Assembly (NCBI RefSeq): GCF_022012305.1
Contig: NZ_JAKLTM010000001.1
Coordinates: forward strand, 1,178,001-1,242,000
From: Ramlibacter paludis
GTDB lineage: Bacteria > Pseudomonadota > Gammaproteobacteria > Burkholderiales > Burkholderiaceae_C
Length of the DNA stretch: 64,000 nt
Direction of reading: 5' to 3'
Position 1 is the stretch's first letter; each line of letters opens with the position of its first letter. The translations under genes were made by a program, and so were the position numbers. Under the pieces are notes generated by a model that searched no databases, was not told the DNA's origin, and saw nothing but the letters and a program-made list of their open reading frames with translations. Below are positions 42,609-51,576 of this stretch, in pieces.

Positions 42609-43724
42609 GTGGCAAAGCCGGCAGCCTCAGGATCGAAGCGCAACGTCGCCGTCATCGGCGGCGGGCTGGCGGGCCTCGCCTGTGCGCTGGCGGCCGCCCG
42701 CGCCGGGGCTTCGGTGCAGCTGTTCGCCCTTCGCGTTGCAGGCGACCCGGCCGTCCACGTCGACGTGGTCCCCAACATGCTGCGCGGGCTGGTCCAGCTC
42801 GGTGTCGGCGATGCCTGTGTACGCGCGGGCTTTCCCTACCGCCGCACCAGTGCGATCGGCCAGCGCGGCACGCCCTTGTATTCGCTGGACGCGGCCCGGC
42901 TCGCAGGTCCGCGCTATCCGGGCGCGCTGGGCATCACCAGCGCGCAGCTGCATGCCGTCCTGAAGGCCGCGGGGGCCGAAGCCGGCGTCGTGATGCGGCT
43001 CGGCGAACCCGTGGTCGATGTGGACGTCGAGGGGCCGCGGCTGCGCTTCGCGCGCGGCGAGCCCTTGCGTGTCGATCTCGCGGTGCTGGCCTGCGGCGCC
43101 CGCGGCGGCCTGCGCGAGCGCTTCTTCGGCGCCGACGCCCTGCCGGCGGAAGCCGAATGGTCTTGCGGCCTGGCGGGTCGGCCGCTGGCGCTGGACGATG
43201 CGCTCCAGGCCACCACCGCAGCCGGCGACCGCGCGCACGTGGTGCCGGTCAGCGGCTCGCTCGCAGGGGTGCGCGTCGCGTCGCGCCAGGCGATCGGCGC
43301 ACTCGATGCGCAGGCGCTGCGCGCCCTGCTCGCGCGCTTCCCGGCGCCCATTGCCGCACTGGCCGCGCACGTGGAAGAGGGCGCGCCGGTCGTTCGCCAG
43401 CAGCTCGCTTCCGGCCTGCTCCCGCAACCCTGGGCGCGCGGTGCCGTGCTGGCCGTCGGCGACTGCGCGCATGCGCTGCCCGCGGTGTTCGGCCAGGCCG
43501 GGGCGCAAGCCATCGAAGACGCCGTCGTGCTGGGCGAGCTGCTGCGCCAGGAGGGCACCCCGGCCGCGATCGCGCAGCGTCTCGTGGCGCGCCGCTTTCC
43601 CCGCGTGCAGCAGGTGGCCGCCATCGCCATGCAGGCGGCGCGCTGGCAGGCGGCGCCCGAGGGCGACACCGACCTGCTGCAGCTGGCCCGCAGCCTCGAC
43701 GCGGTGGTGCACGAGCCCGCCTGA
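42609..43724 (+). CDS. FAD-dependent monooxygenase-like oxidoreductase
   Basis: A 371-residue flavoprotein from GTG 42609 (AAGGGAAA just upstream; GTG 42588 is an alternative). The N-terminal NVAVIGGGLAGLACALAAARAGASVQLF is a dinucleotide fold, and AVLAVGDCAHALPAVFGQAGAQAIEDAVVLGELL is the ribityl-binding GD motif, as in salicylate hydroxylase-type enzymes. The second GD residue pattern (VLACGARGGLRERFFG) is a weak DG motif. First gene of the long operon, so it may catalyse the first attack on the substrate. Confidence 0.82.
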   Translation: MAKPAASGSKRNVAVIGGGLAGLACALAAARAGASVQLFALRVAGDPAVHVDVVPNMLRGLVQLGVGDACVRAGFPYRRTSAIGQRGTPLYSLDAARLAGPRYPGALGITSAQLHAVLKAAGAEAGVVMRLGEPVVDVDVEGPRLRFARGEPLRVDLAVLACGARGGLRERFFGADALPAEAEWSCGLAGRPLALDDALQATTAAGDRAHVVPVSGSLAGVRVASRQAIGALDAQALRALLARFPAPIAALAAHVEEGAPVVRQQLASGLLPQPWARGAVLAVGDCAHALPAVFGQAGAQAIEDAVVLGELLRQEGTPAAIAQRLVARRFPRVQQVAAIAMQAARWQAAPEGDTDLLQLARSLDAVVHEPA

Positions 43725-43757
43725 CCGATCCATCCATCACAACGACCCGAGGAGACC

Positions 43758-45428
43758 ATGAGCCCCCGTTCCTTCCCCGCCCGCGGCATGCCGCGCCTGT
43801 CCGCGCTCGCCGCGGCGACCCTCCTGGCCTGCGGCGCCAGCCATGCCTTCGAGTTCGCGACCGAGAACCCCGACCTGAAGATCCGCTGGGACAACACGGT
43901 GAAGTACAGCGCGGCCGCGCGGGTGTCGGATCGCTCGCCCGGCCTGTCGCAGACGGCTTTCGGTCCCACCGGCGTGGTCGGCCCGAACAACGTCAACCAG
44001 GACGATGGCGACAACAACTTCGGCAAGGGCCTGGTGTCCAACCGCCTGGACCTGTTCAGCGAGCTGGACGCGAGCTGGCGCAACTGGGGCGCACGCGTCA
44101 GCGGCGCCGCCTGGTACGACACGCTCTACAACCGCGGCAACCAGAACACCACCGCCACGGCCAACCACGTGCCCGGCAACGAATTCCCGTCCGACACGCG
44201 CAAGCGGATGGGACAGGACGCCGAACTGCTGGATGCCTTCGTGTTCGGCAACTTCGACATCGGCAAGCACGCCGCTTCGGTTCGCCTGGGCCGCCACACC
44301 TTGCTGTGGGGCGAGAGCCTGTTCTTCGGCAGCAACGGCATCGCGGGCGGCCAGGCGCCCGTGGACCTGGTCAAGCTGCTGTCGGTGCCGAATTCCACCT
44401 TCAAGGAGATCGCGCGGCCGACCGGCAAGCTTTCGGGCTCGCTGCAACTGAGCGACGCGCTGACGCTCGGCGCCTACTACGGCTACGAGTGGGAGCCGAC
44501 GCGGCTGATGCCGGTGGGCGCCTACCTGTCCACGAGCGACGCCATGGGCCCGGGTGGCGAGCGCATCCTGGCCGGCCCGGTCGGCACCTTCGTGCGTACG
44601 CCCGACGAGGAACCGAAGAACGGCGGGCAGGGCGGCGTGCAACTGCGCTGGCGCGCCGACGCCGTCGACACCGACTTCGGCTTCTATGCCATCCGCTTCC
44701 ATCCCTACGGCCCGGCCAACATCTACACGACGCTGACCGGCTTCCCGCCCGCGCTCGCGGCCTCGGCCTACCGCTGGACCTACCACCAAGGCGCGCGCGC
44801 CTATGGCGCCAGCTTCGCCAAGACGATTGCCGAATGGGGCCTCGCCGGCGAACTTTCGGTGCGCGACAACATGCCGCTTTCCAGCAGCGGCGCGACGATC
44901 CTGCCGAACATCGGCGTGGGCACCACCTTCGACAACAAGGACAACCCGGGCTACGCCGTCGGCCGCACGGGCCACGCGCAACTGTCGTGGCTCGCGAGCC
45001 TGGGTCCCAACCCGCTGTGGCGCGAAGCGAGCTTCCTGGGCGAGATTGCCTGGAACACGCGCATGAAGGTCACCCATGGCGAGCAGTTCCTCAACCCGAA
45101 CGCCGATCGCTCCGCCACCTCGGTGCGGGTCGTGCTGGCGCCCTCCTACCGGCAGGTCGCGCCGGGCCTGGACCTCACGCCCAGCATCGGCGCCAGCTAC
45201 ACGGCCGGCCGCTCGTCGGCCGTCGGCCCGGGCTTCGGCGTCGACCAGGGCGGTGACATCACGCTGGGCCTCACCGGCGTGTACCTGAACCGCTGGACCG
45301 CGGGGATCAGCTACGTGCGCTACTACGGCCCCGAAGGCCCGACGCTGGACAACAACAGCAACGCGCAGTTCAAGCAGTCCCTGAAGGACCGCAACTTCGT
45401 GCAGGTCTCGCTGCGCACCACCTTCTGA
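43758..45428 (+). CDS. DUF1302 outer-membrane protein
   Basis: A 556-residue protein with a signal peptide (about 1-30, ending ASHAFEF). It is a predicted beta-barrel, with many alternating strands such as ELDASWRNWGARVSGAAWYDTLYNR and SVRLGRHTLLWGESLFFGSNGIAGGQAPVDLVKLL, which are DUF1302 markers. The C-terminus ends in Phe (VQVSLRTTF), as expected for Bam-assembled barrels. In other bacteria this family is encoded with DUF1329, YCF48-like and MMPL genes near hydrophobic-substrate pathways; an uptake role is inferred, not proven. Confidence 0.88.
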   Translation: MSPRSFPARGMPRLSALAAATLLACGASHAFEFATENPDLKIRWDNTVKYSAAARVSDRSPGLSQTAFGPTGVVGPNNVNQDDGDNNFGKGLVSNRLDLFSELDASWRNWGARVSGAAWYDTLYNRGNQNTTATANHVPGNEFPSDTRKRMGQDAELLDAFVFGNFDIGKHAASVRLGRHTLLWGESLFFGSNGIAGGQAPVDLVKLLSVPNSTFKEIARPTGKLSGSLQLSDALTLGAYYGYEWEPTRLMPVGAYLSTSDAMGPGGERILAGPVGTFVRTPDEEPKNGGQGGVQLRWRADAVDTDFGFYAIRFHPYGPANIYTTLTGFPPALAASAYRWTYHQGARAYGASFAKTIAEWGLAGELSVRDNMPLSSSGATILPNIGVGTTFDNKDNPGYAVGRTGHAQLSWLASLGPNPLWREASFLGEIAWNTRMKVTHGEQFLNPNADRSATSVRVVLAPSYRQVAPGLDLTPSIGASYTAGRSSAVGPGFGVDQGGDITLGLTGVYLNRWTAGISYVRYYGPEGPTLDNNSNAQFKQSLKDRNFVQVSLRTTF

Positions 45429-45448
45429 CATCCACTGGAGACAAGACC

Positions 45449-46795
45449 ATGAACCTGCGCACCTTCGCGCAAATCACGCTGGTGGCCGCTGCCGCCACCG
45501 CCCTGGTCGCGCATGCGGCGGTGGGCGCCGACGAAGCGGCCAAGCTCAAGTCCACGCTCACGCCCCTGGGCGGCGAAAAGGCCGGCAACGCCACCGGCAC
45601 CATCCCGGCCTGGACCGGCGGCTTCACCACCCCGGTCGCGGGCGACAAGGCCGGCGGCCGGCGCAGCGATCCCTTCAAGGCGGAGAAGCCGCTGTACTCC
45701 GTGACGGCCGCCAACATGGCGCAGCACGCGGACAAGCTCACCGACGGCGTCAAGGCCATGCTGCGCAAGTATCCCGACTACCGGCTGGACGTCTACCCGA
45801 CGCACCGCACCGCCGCTGCGCCGCAATGGGTCTACGACAACACCTTCAAGAACGCGACGAAGGCGCGGATGGAAGGCGACATGCCCGTGGGCGCGTACGG
45901 CGGCATTCCCTTCCCGATCCCGAAGACGGGGCTGGAGGCGATGTGGAACCACAAGCTCGCCTGGCGCGGCGCGTCGTGGCAGGCCGATTTCAACCAGTAC
46001 CAGATCACGGCCGACGGCAAGGTGGTGCTGACCACCAGCGGCACGATCAAGCAGACCATGCCCTACTACTACGAAGACGGCAATGCCGAGAACTTCGGCG
46101 GCTACTTCTGGACGGTGAACCTGGTGAACGACGGCCCGCCGATCCGCGCCGGCGAGATGATCGCCGGGCGCGAGAACGTCGATGCCGACAAGAGCGCCGC
46201 CTATGTCTACCTCACCGGGCAGCGCCGCGTGCGCAAGCTGCCCAACGCCTGCTGCGACACGCCGACGCCGGCGAGCGCGGGCCTGATGTCCTTCGACGAG
46301 CTGAGCGTCTTCTCCGGCCGCACCACGCTGTTCGACTGGAAGCTGGTGGGCAAGAAGGAGATGCTGATCCCCTACAACGAGAACCGCCTGCTGCAGTTCA
46401 AGGAAGCGGACCTCGTCAAGGGCCAGCACCTCAACCCGGACGCCGTGCGCTGGGAGCTGCATCGCGTGTGGGTGGTGGAAGCCAGCCTGAAGCCGGGCCA
46501 GCGCCACCAGGCGCCCAAGGGCATGTATTACCTCGACGAGGACACCTGGCAAGCGATGCTGGGCGACCGCTGGGACGCCAAGGGCCAGCTGTGGAAGACC
46601 TTCTGGGGCTTCAATTACGTGATGCCCGACTTCCCCGGCACCGTGCAGCAGACCTTCGGCTTCTACGACCTGCTCTCGGGCCAGGCCTACATCTCGAACG
46701 TGCTGAACGACAAGAGCTACCACCACAAGGCGGCGGCGCGCTGGCCGGACAGCATCTTCACGGGCGAGGGCCTCGCGGCCCAGGGCGTGCGCTGA
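45449..46795 (+). CDS. DUF1329 outer-membrane lipoprotein-sorting-like protein
   Basis: A 448-residue exported protein. Signal 1-24 (LVAHAAVGA), then the DUF1329 pattern: LTPLGGEKAGNATGTIPAWTGG, DPFKAEKPLYSVTAANMAQHADKLTDG, YPDYRLDVYPTHRTA, and the C-terminal GMYYLDEDTWQAML and HHKAAARWPDS. The fold resembles the LolA/LolB-like beta half-barrel that carries lipids. It follows the DUF1302 gene by 20 bases with a GGAGACAAG ribosome-binding site. It probably hands a hydrophobic ligand across the periplasm; that is an inference from the fold and neighbours. Confidence 0.88.
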   Translation: MNLRTFAQITLVAAAATALVAHAAVGADEAAKLKSTLTPLGGEKAGNATGTIPAWTGGFTTPVAGDKAGGRRSDPFKAEKPLYSVTAANMAQHADKLTDGVKAMLRKYPDYRLDVYPTHRTAAAPQWVYDNTFKNATKARMEGDMPVGAYGGIPFPIPKTGLEAMWNHKLAWRGASWQADFNQYQITADGKVVLTTSGTIKQTMPYYYEDGNAENFGGYFWTVNLVNDGPPIRAGEMIAGRENVDADKSAAYVYLTGQRRVRKLPNACCDTPTPASAGLMSFDELSVFSGRTTLFDWKLVGKKEMLIPYNENRLLQFKEADLVKGQHLNPDAVRWELHRVWVVEASLKPGQRHQAPKGMYYLDEDTWQAMLGDRWDAKGQLWKTFWGFNYVMPDFPGTVQQTFGFYDLLSGQAYISNVLNDKSYHHKAAARWPDSIFTGEGLAAQGVR

Positions 46796-46805
46796 GGACG
46801 ATGGC

Positions 46806-47846
46806 GTGAAGGGATTCCGTCTACTGCTGGCGGTCGGTGCGCTGGCCGCTTCGGCGCACGCTGCGCCCGTGGCCGACGCGCTGGAGCGCCCGGCGCTGGC
46901 CGTGCGCGAACCGGCGCGCAGCGTGCTGCTGGGCGCGGCGCTTTGCGGCAGCCGCGTCGTGGCGGTGGGCGAACGCGGCGTGGCCGCCGTGTCCGACGAC
47001 GCCGGCGTTTCCTGGCGCCAGGCCCGCGTGCCGGTGTCCGTCACCTTGACCGCGGTGCGCTGCGTCGATGCGCACAATGCCTGGGCCGTCGGCCACGGCG
47101 GCGTGGTGCTGGCGAGCGTCGACGGCGGCCTCACCTGGACGCGCAAGCTCGATGGGCGGCGTGCGGCGCAGATCGCGCTGGACGCGGCCCGGACCGGCGG
47201 CGACGCGCAGGCGCAGCAGGAGGCGCAGCGGCTGGTGGCCGACGGTCCCGACAAGCCCTTCCTCGACCTGCACTTCTTCGATGCGAAGCGCGGCGTCGTC
47301 GTGGGCGCCTACGGCCTCGCCTTCGCCACCGAAGACGGCGGCCAGACCTGGCAGCCGTGGATGCAGCGCCTGCCGAATCCGAAGGGCGCCCATCTCTATG
47401 CGCTGCGCGTGCGCGGCGACAGCGTGCTGCTGGCCGGCGAGCAGGGGCTGGTGCTGCTCTCCACGGACGCGGGCCGCAGCTTCCGCAAGCTGGAGCTTCC
47501 CTATGCAGGCAGCTTCTTCACCGCCGAACTGCCGGCGCCGCAGGAGATCGTGGTCGCCGGACTGCGCGGCAACGTCTGGCGAAGCACCGATGGCGGCGGC
47601 GCCTGGTCGCAGCTCGCTGCCCCGGCGCCGGTGTCGGTCACGGCCTCCGCACTGGCGCCGGACGGCCGGCTGCTGTTCGCCAACCAGGGCGGCGAGATCC
47701 TGAAGATTGCAGGTCCGGGCCTCGTCGCCTTGCCGCTGCCGGCCTTGCCCCCCTTGAATGCCCTGCAGCCCCTCGCCGGCGGCGCCCTGCTGGCGCTGGG
47801 CGTGCAAGGCGCCATTCCGCTGCCGGCGAACGCCGGCAAGCCTTGA
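46806..47846 (+). CDS. YCF48/BNR-repeat periplasmic protein
   Basis: A 346-residue exported protein from GTG 46806 (signal ending SAHAA). It is made of repeated beta-propeller blades with the YCF48 W-x-x-G pattern, such as GVAAVSDDAGVSWRQ, GGVVLASVDGGLTWTR, GLAFATEDGGQTWQPW and GNVWRSTDGGGAWSQ. YCF48/HCF136 relatives are assembly factors for photosystem II; in non-photosynthetic bacteria they accompany MMPL transporters. It lies between DUF1329 and the RND gene, eight bases before the latter. Confidence 0.85.
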   Translation: MKGFRLLLAVGALAASAHAAPVADALERPALAVREPARSVLLGAALCGSRVVAVGERGVAAVSDDAGVSWRQARVPVSVTLTAVRCVDAHNAWAVGHGGVVLASVDGGLTWTRKLDGRRAAQIALDAARTGGDAQAQQEAQRLVADGPDKPFLDLHFFDAKRGVVVGAYGLAFATEDGGQTWQPWMQRLPNPKGAHLYALRVRGDSVLLAGEQGLVLLSTDAGRSFRKLELPYAGSFFTAELPAPQEIVVAGLRGNVWRSTDGGGAWSQLAAPAPVSVTASALAPDGRLLFANQGGEILKIAGPGLVALPLPALPPLNALQPLAGGALLALGVQGAIPLPANAGKP

Positions 47847-47854
47847 GAATCCGC

Positions 47855-50239
47855 ATGCAAGATTTCGATCCGCGTTCCGGCTCCGCCGTGGAGCGCGCGC
47901 TCTTCAACCACCGCTGGCTCGTGCTGCTGCTGTGCGCGCTGGCCACCATCGTGCTCGGCTGGCAGGCCACGCGCCTGCAGCTCAATGCGAGCTTCGAGAA
48001 GACGATTCCCTCGGCGCATCCCTACATCCGCAACTTCCTGGCCCACCAGTCGGAGCTGTCGGGACTCGGCAACGCGGTACGTCTCGCGGTCGCGCCGCGC
48101 CAGGGCACGATCTACGATGCGCGTTACATGGAGACGCTGCGCCGGATCAGCGACGAGGTGTTCCTCGTTCCCGGCGTGGAGCGCATGCGCATGAAGTCGC
48201 TGTGGACTCCCGGCACGCGCTGGATCGGCGTCACGGAAGAAGGGCTCGACGGCGGCCCCGTGATTCCCGACAAGTTCGACGGCTCGCCGGCCAGCCTGCA
48301 GAAGCTGGCCGCGAACATCGCGCGCTCCGGCGAGATCGGCCAGCTGGTCGCGCGGGATGCGAAGTCGAGCGTGATTTTCGTGCCGCTGCTGGCGAAAGAC
48401 CCACAGGGCCGGGCGCTCGACTACGGCCAGCTGTCGGAGAAGCTGGAAACCATCCGCGCGAAGTACGAAAAGGAAGGCGTGGACATTCACGTGACCGGCT
48501 TCGCCAAGATCATGGGCGACCTGATCGCCGGCGTCCGGGCCGTGCTGGTGTTCTTTGCCATTGCCGTGGCCATCGCGGCCGCCATGGTGTTCTGGTACAC
48601 GCGCTGCATCCGTTCCACCCTGCTGGTGGTGGCGGCTTCGCTGGTGGCGGTGGTCTGGCAGCTGGGACTGCTGCCCACGCTGGGCTTCGCCCTGGACCCG
48701 TACTCGATCCTGGTGCCGTTCCTCGTGTTCGCCATCGGCATGAGCCATGGCGCCCAGAAGATGAACGGCATCATGCAGGACATCGGCCGCGGGCTGGACA
48801 AGCTGGTGGCCGCGCGCTTCACCTTCCGCCGCCTCTTCCTCGCGGGCCTCACGGCGCTGCTGGCGGATGCCGTCGGCTTCGCCGTGCTGCTGGTGATCGA
48901 CATCCAGGTGATCCGCGAGCTGGCCATCGCCGCCTCCGTGGGCGTCGCCGCGCTGATCTTCACCAACCTGATCCTGCTGCCGGTGCTGTTGTCGTACACC
49001 GGCGTAAGCCCGCGGGCTGCACAGCGCAGCCTGCGCACCGAGAACGCCGAGGCGGCGGGTGGCGCCAGGCATCCGTTGTGGGCGACGCTGGACCGTTTCA
49101 CGCGCAAGCCCTGGGCGAGCTTCGCCGTCATCGCGGCGCTCGTTCTGGGAGTCGCCGGCGTTGCCGTGAGCAGCCAGCTCAAGATCGGCGACCTGGACCC
49201 CGGCGCTCCCGAACTGCGCCCGGACAGCGCCTACAACCGCGACGTCGCCTTCATGAACGCCAGCTACGGCGCTTCGTCGGACGTGCTGGCCGTGCTGGTG
49301 AAGACGCCGGAAGGGCAGTGCGCCAGGTACGACACGCTCAAGCGCGTCGACGCGCTGGAATGGGAGCTGCGCCAGCTCGATGGCGTGGAGAGCACCAACA
49401 CGCTGGGTCTGCTGAACCGGCGCGTGCTGACGGGCCTGAACGAAGGCAACCCCAAGTGGTACGAGCTGCTGCCCAACCAGGAGATGCTCAACACGATCAC
49501 CGCGGGAGCGCCGCGCGGCCTCTACAACGAGACCTGCGGCCTGCTGACGCTCTATGTCTACCTGAAGGACCACAAGGCCGACACGCTGGCGCGCGTCGTG
49601 GCGCACGTCGCAGGCTTCGCCGCCGCCAACGACACGGCCGACGTGAAGTTCATGCTGGCGGCCGGATCGGCCGGCATCGAGGCAGCCACCAACATCGTGG
49701 TGCGGGACGCATGGCGGCAGATGCTGGTGCTGGTCTACGCGGCCGTGATCGTGCTGTGCTTCCTCACCTTCCGCTCCTGGCGCGCGGTGGTCGTCGCCGT
49801 GCTGCCGCTCATGCTCACGTCCGTGCTGGCGGAGGCCCTGATGGTCGTGCTGGGCATCGGCGTGAAGGTGGCGACGCTGCCGGTGATCGCGCTGGGCGTG
49901 GGCATCGGCGTCGACTACGCGCTGTACATCCTGTCGGTCACGCTGGCGCAGATGCGCGAAGGCAAGAGCCTGTCCGAGGCCTACTACCGGGCCTTGCTCT
50001 TCACGGGCAAGGTGGTGATGCTGACCGGCATCACGCTGGCGATCGGCGTGGTCACCTGGGTCGCCAGCCCGATCAAGTTCCAGGCCGACATGGGCCTGCT
50101 GCTCGCTTTCATGTTCCTGTGGAACATGCTCGGGGCGCTGGTGCTGCTGCCCGCGCTCGGGCATTTCCTGTTGCGGCCGCGCCGGCTTCCCGTGAATGGT
50201 GGGGTCGACTTCGTCGAACCCACCCTGCAAGTCCAATGA
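47855..50239 (+). CDS. MMPL/RND-family transporter
   Basis: A 794-residue inner-membrane protein with two halves, each with a large periplasmic loop and about five or six helices. The first helix is at about 25-45, the sterol-sensing-like cluster lies at 220-340 (AVLVFFAIAVAIAAAMVFW and LPTLGFALDPYSILVPFLVFAIGMSHGAQ), and the second cluster lies at 610-770, with GVGIGVDYALYILSVTLAQM carrying the Asp used for proton coupling. It matches MmpL-like exporters or importers linked to lipid transport. ATG 47855 is nine bases after the YCF48 stop. Probably couples the proton gradient to movement of a hydrophobic compound. Confidence 0.9.
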   Translation: MQDFDPRSGSAVERALFNHRWLVLLLCALATIVLGWQATRLQLNASFEKTIPSAHPYIRNFLAHQSELSGLGNAVRLAVAPRQGTIYDARYMETLRRISDEVFLVPGVERMRMKSLWTPGTRWIGVTEEGLDGGPVIPDKFDGSPASLQKLAANIARSGEIGQLVARDAKSSVIFVPLLAKDPQGRALDYGQLSEKLETIRAKYEKEGVDIHVTGFAKIMGDLIAGVRAVLVFFAIAVAIAAAMVFWYTRCIRSTLLVVAASLVAVVWQLGLLPTLGFALDPYSILVPFLVFAIGMSHGAQKMNGIMQDIGRGLDKLVAARFTFRRLFLAGLTALLADAVGFAVLLVIDIQVIRELAIAASVGVAALIFTNLILLPVLLSYTGVSPRAAQRSLRTENAEAAGGARHPLWATLDRFTRKPWASFAVIAALVLGVAGVAVSSQLKIGDLDPGAPELRPDSAYNRDVAFMNASYGASSDVLAVLVKTPEGQCARYDTLKRVDALEWELRQLDGVESTNTLGLLNRRVLTGLNEGNPKWYELLPNQEMLNTITAGAPRGLYNETCGLLTLYVYLKDHKADTLARVVAHVAGFAAANDTADVKFMLAAGSAGIEAATNIVVRDAWRQMLVLVYAAVIVLCFLTFRSWRAVVVAVLPLMLTSVLAEALMVVLGIGVKVATLPVIALGVGIGVDYALYILSVTLAQMREGKSLSEAYYRALLFTGKVVMLTGITLAIGVVTWVASPIKFQADMGLLLAFMFLWNMLGALVLLPALGHFLLRPRRLPVNGGVDFVEPTLQVQ

Positions 50240-51153
50240 AAAACCTGTTCTCCCTCGCCTTGTTGCTGCTGGCCGTCGGCGCTGCCGCGCAGACGCGCGT
50301 GGTCACGCTCGGCACCCAGGGCGGTCCCTTGCCTTCGGTCACGCGCGCGCAGCCGGCCAACGCCGTCGTGGTCGGCGACCGCATCTACCTGGTGGACGCC
50401 GGCAACGGCGTCGCGCGCCAGCTGGTCGCCGCCGGACTGGACTACCGGAAGGTGGGCACCGTCTTCATCACGCACAACCACGACGACCACGACGCCGACT
50501 GGGGCACGCTGCTCGGCTTGCAGTGGAGCACCGGCCGCCGCGCCGAAACGCATGTCTACGGGCCGGCCGGCACCGAATCGATGCTGCAGGGTTTCCTGCA
50601 GTACTTCGCGCCGAATGCGCGCATCCGCATGGCCGACAGCCCGGGCTACCCGGTCCCGCAGAAGTCCTGGCACGCGCACGACATCACCACGCCCGGGCTC
50701 GTGTTCCACGACGACCGGATCACCGTCACCGCCGGCGAGAACTGCCATTACGCGCCCGGCCGCGACGGCCAGGACAGGTCCTGGGCCTTGCGCTTCCAGA
50801 CACCGGACCAGGTGATCGTCTTCAGCGGGGACACCGGCCGCTGCCCGCAGCTGGTGGAGTTCGCCCGCGGCGCCGACCTGCTGGTGCACGAGGTGATCGA
50901 CCTGGCGCTGATCGAGCAGGCGATGCGCCGCGAACTGCCGCCGCAGATCGCCGAAGGCCTGATGCGCCACATGAAGGAGGAGCACACCACCGCCGAGGAT
51001 GTCGGCCGCCTGGCCGCGGCCGCGCAGGTGAAGAAGGTGGTGCTGACCCACGTCATCCCCGGGCGCGACGAACCCGACGCCGTCTACCTCGATGCGGTGA
51101 AGAAGCACTACGGCGGCTCCGCCGTCGTGGCCCGCGACCTGATGGCTTTCTGA
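50236..51153 (+). CDS. exported metallo-beta-lactamase-fold hydrolase
   Basis: A 305-residue protein with a signal peptide (about 1-19, ending GAAAQ). The metal motif is HNHDDHD: His80, His82, Asp84 and His85, followed by GENCHYAPG, FSGDTGRC (the Asp bridge) and the C-terminal THVIPG His. It resembles the RNase Z/arylsulfatase-like group of secreted hydrolases. An ATGA overlap with the RND gene shows strict coupling. The substrate may be an ester or lactone of the imported compound. Confidence 0.85.
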   Translation: MKNLFSLALLLLAVGAAAQTRVVTLGTQGGPLPSVTRAQPANAVVVGDRIYLVDAGNGVARQLVAAGLDYRKVGTVFITHNHDDHDADWGTLLGLQWSTGRRAETHVYGPAGTESMLQGFLQYFAPNARIRMADSPGYPVPQKSWHAHDITTPGLVFHDDRITVTAGENCHYAPGRDGQDRSWALRFQTPDQVIVFSGDTGRCPQLVEFARGADLLVHEVIDLALIEQAMRRELPPQIAEGLMRHMKEEHTTAEDVGRLAAAAQVKKVVLTHVIPGRDEPDAVYLDAVKKHYGGSAVVARDLMAF

Positions 51154-51162
51154 AAGAACCGC

Positions 51163-51576
51163 ATGCAAGACAGGAACCAGGCGCTGCTCGCGCTCTCCGG
51201 CCGCCTCCTCATCGCGGCGCTTTTCCTTCCCGCCGGCCTCGGCAAGATTGCCAACTTCGCCGGTATCACGGGAATGATCGCCAGCAAGGGCTTGCCCGCG
51301 CCGGCGGCGTTGGCTGCACTGGTGATCGCGCTGGAGCTCGGCGCCTCGCTCGCGCTGCTGGCCGGCTTTCGGATCCAATGGGCCGCGCTCGCCCTCGCAG
51401 TCTTCACCGTCGCCGCCGGCCTGCTGTTCCACGATTTCTGGGCTGCGCCGGCGGCGCAGGCGATGGCGCAGCAGCAGGCCTTCTTCAAGAACCTCGGCAT
51501 CGCCGGGGGCCTGCTGCTGCTCGCCGCGCTCGGCCCCGGCCCGCTCACCCTCGATTCCCGCAAAAAAGGATCCTGA
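51163..51576 (+). CDS. DoxX-family membrane protein
   Basis: A 137-residue protein with four hydrophobic helices (about 9-28, 45-66, 70-90, 110-128) and the DoxX opening ALSGRLLIAALFLPAGLGKI, and LFHDFW. DoxX relatives are annotated as quinone-reactive or redox-linked membrane subunits, though few are tested. Starts nine bases after the previous stop. Confidence 0.85.
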   Translation: MQDRNQALLALSGRLLIAALFLPAGLGKIANFAGITGMIASKGLPAPAALAALVIALELGASLALLAGFRIQWAALALAVFTVAAGLLFHDFWAAPAAQAMAQQQAFFKNLGIAGGLLLLAALGPGPLTLDSRKKGS

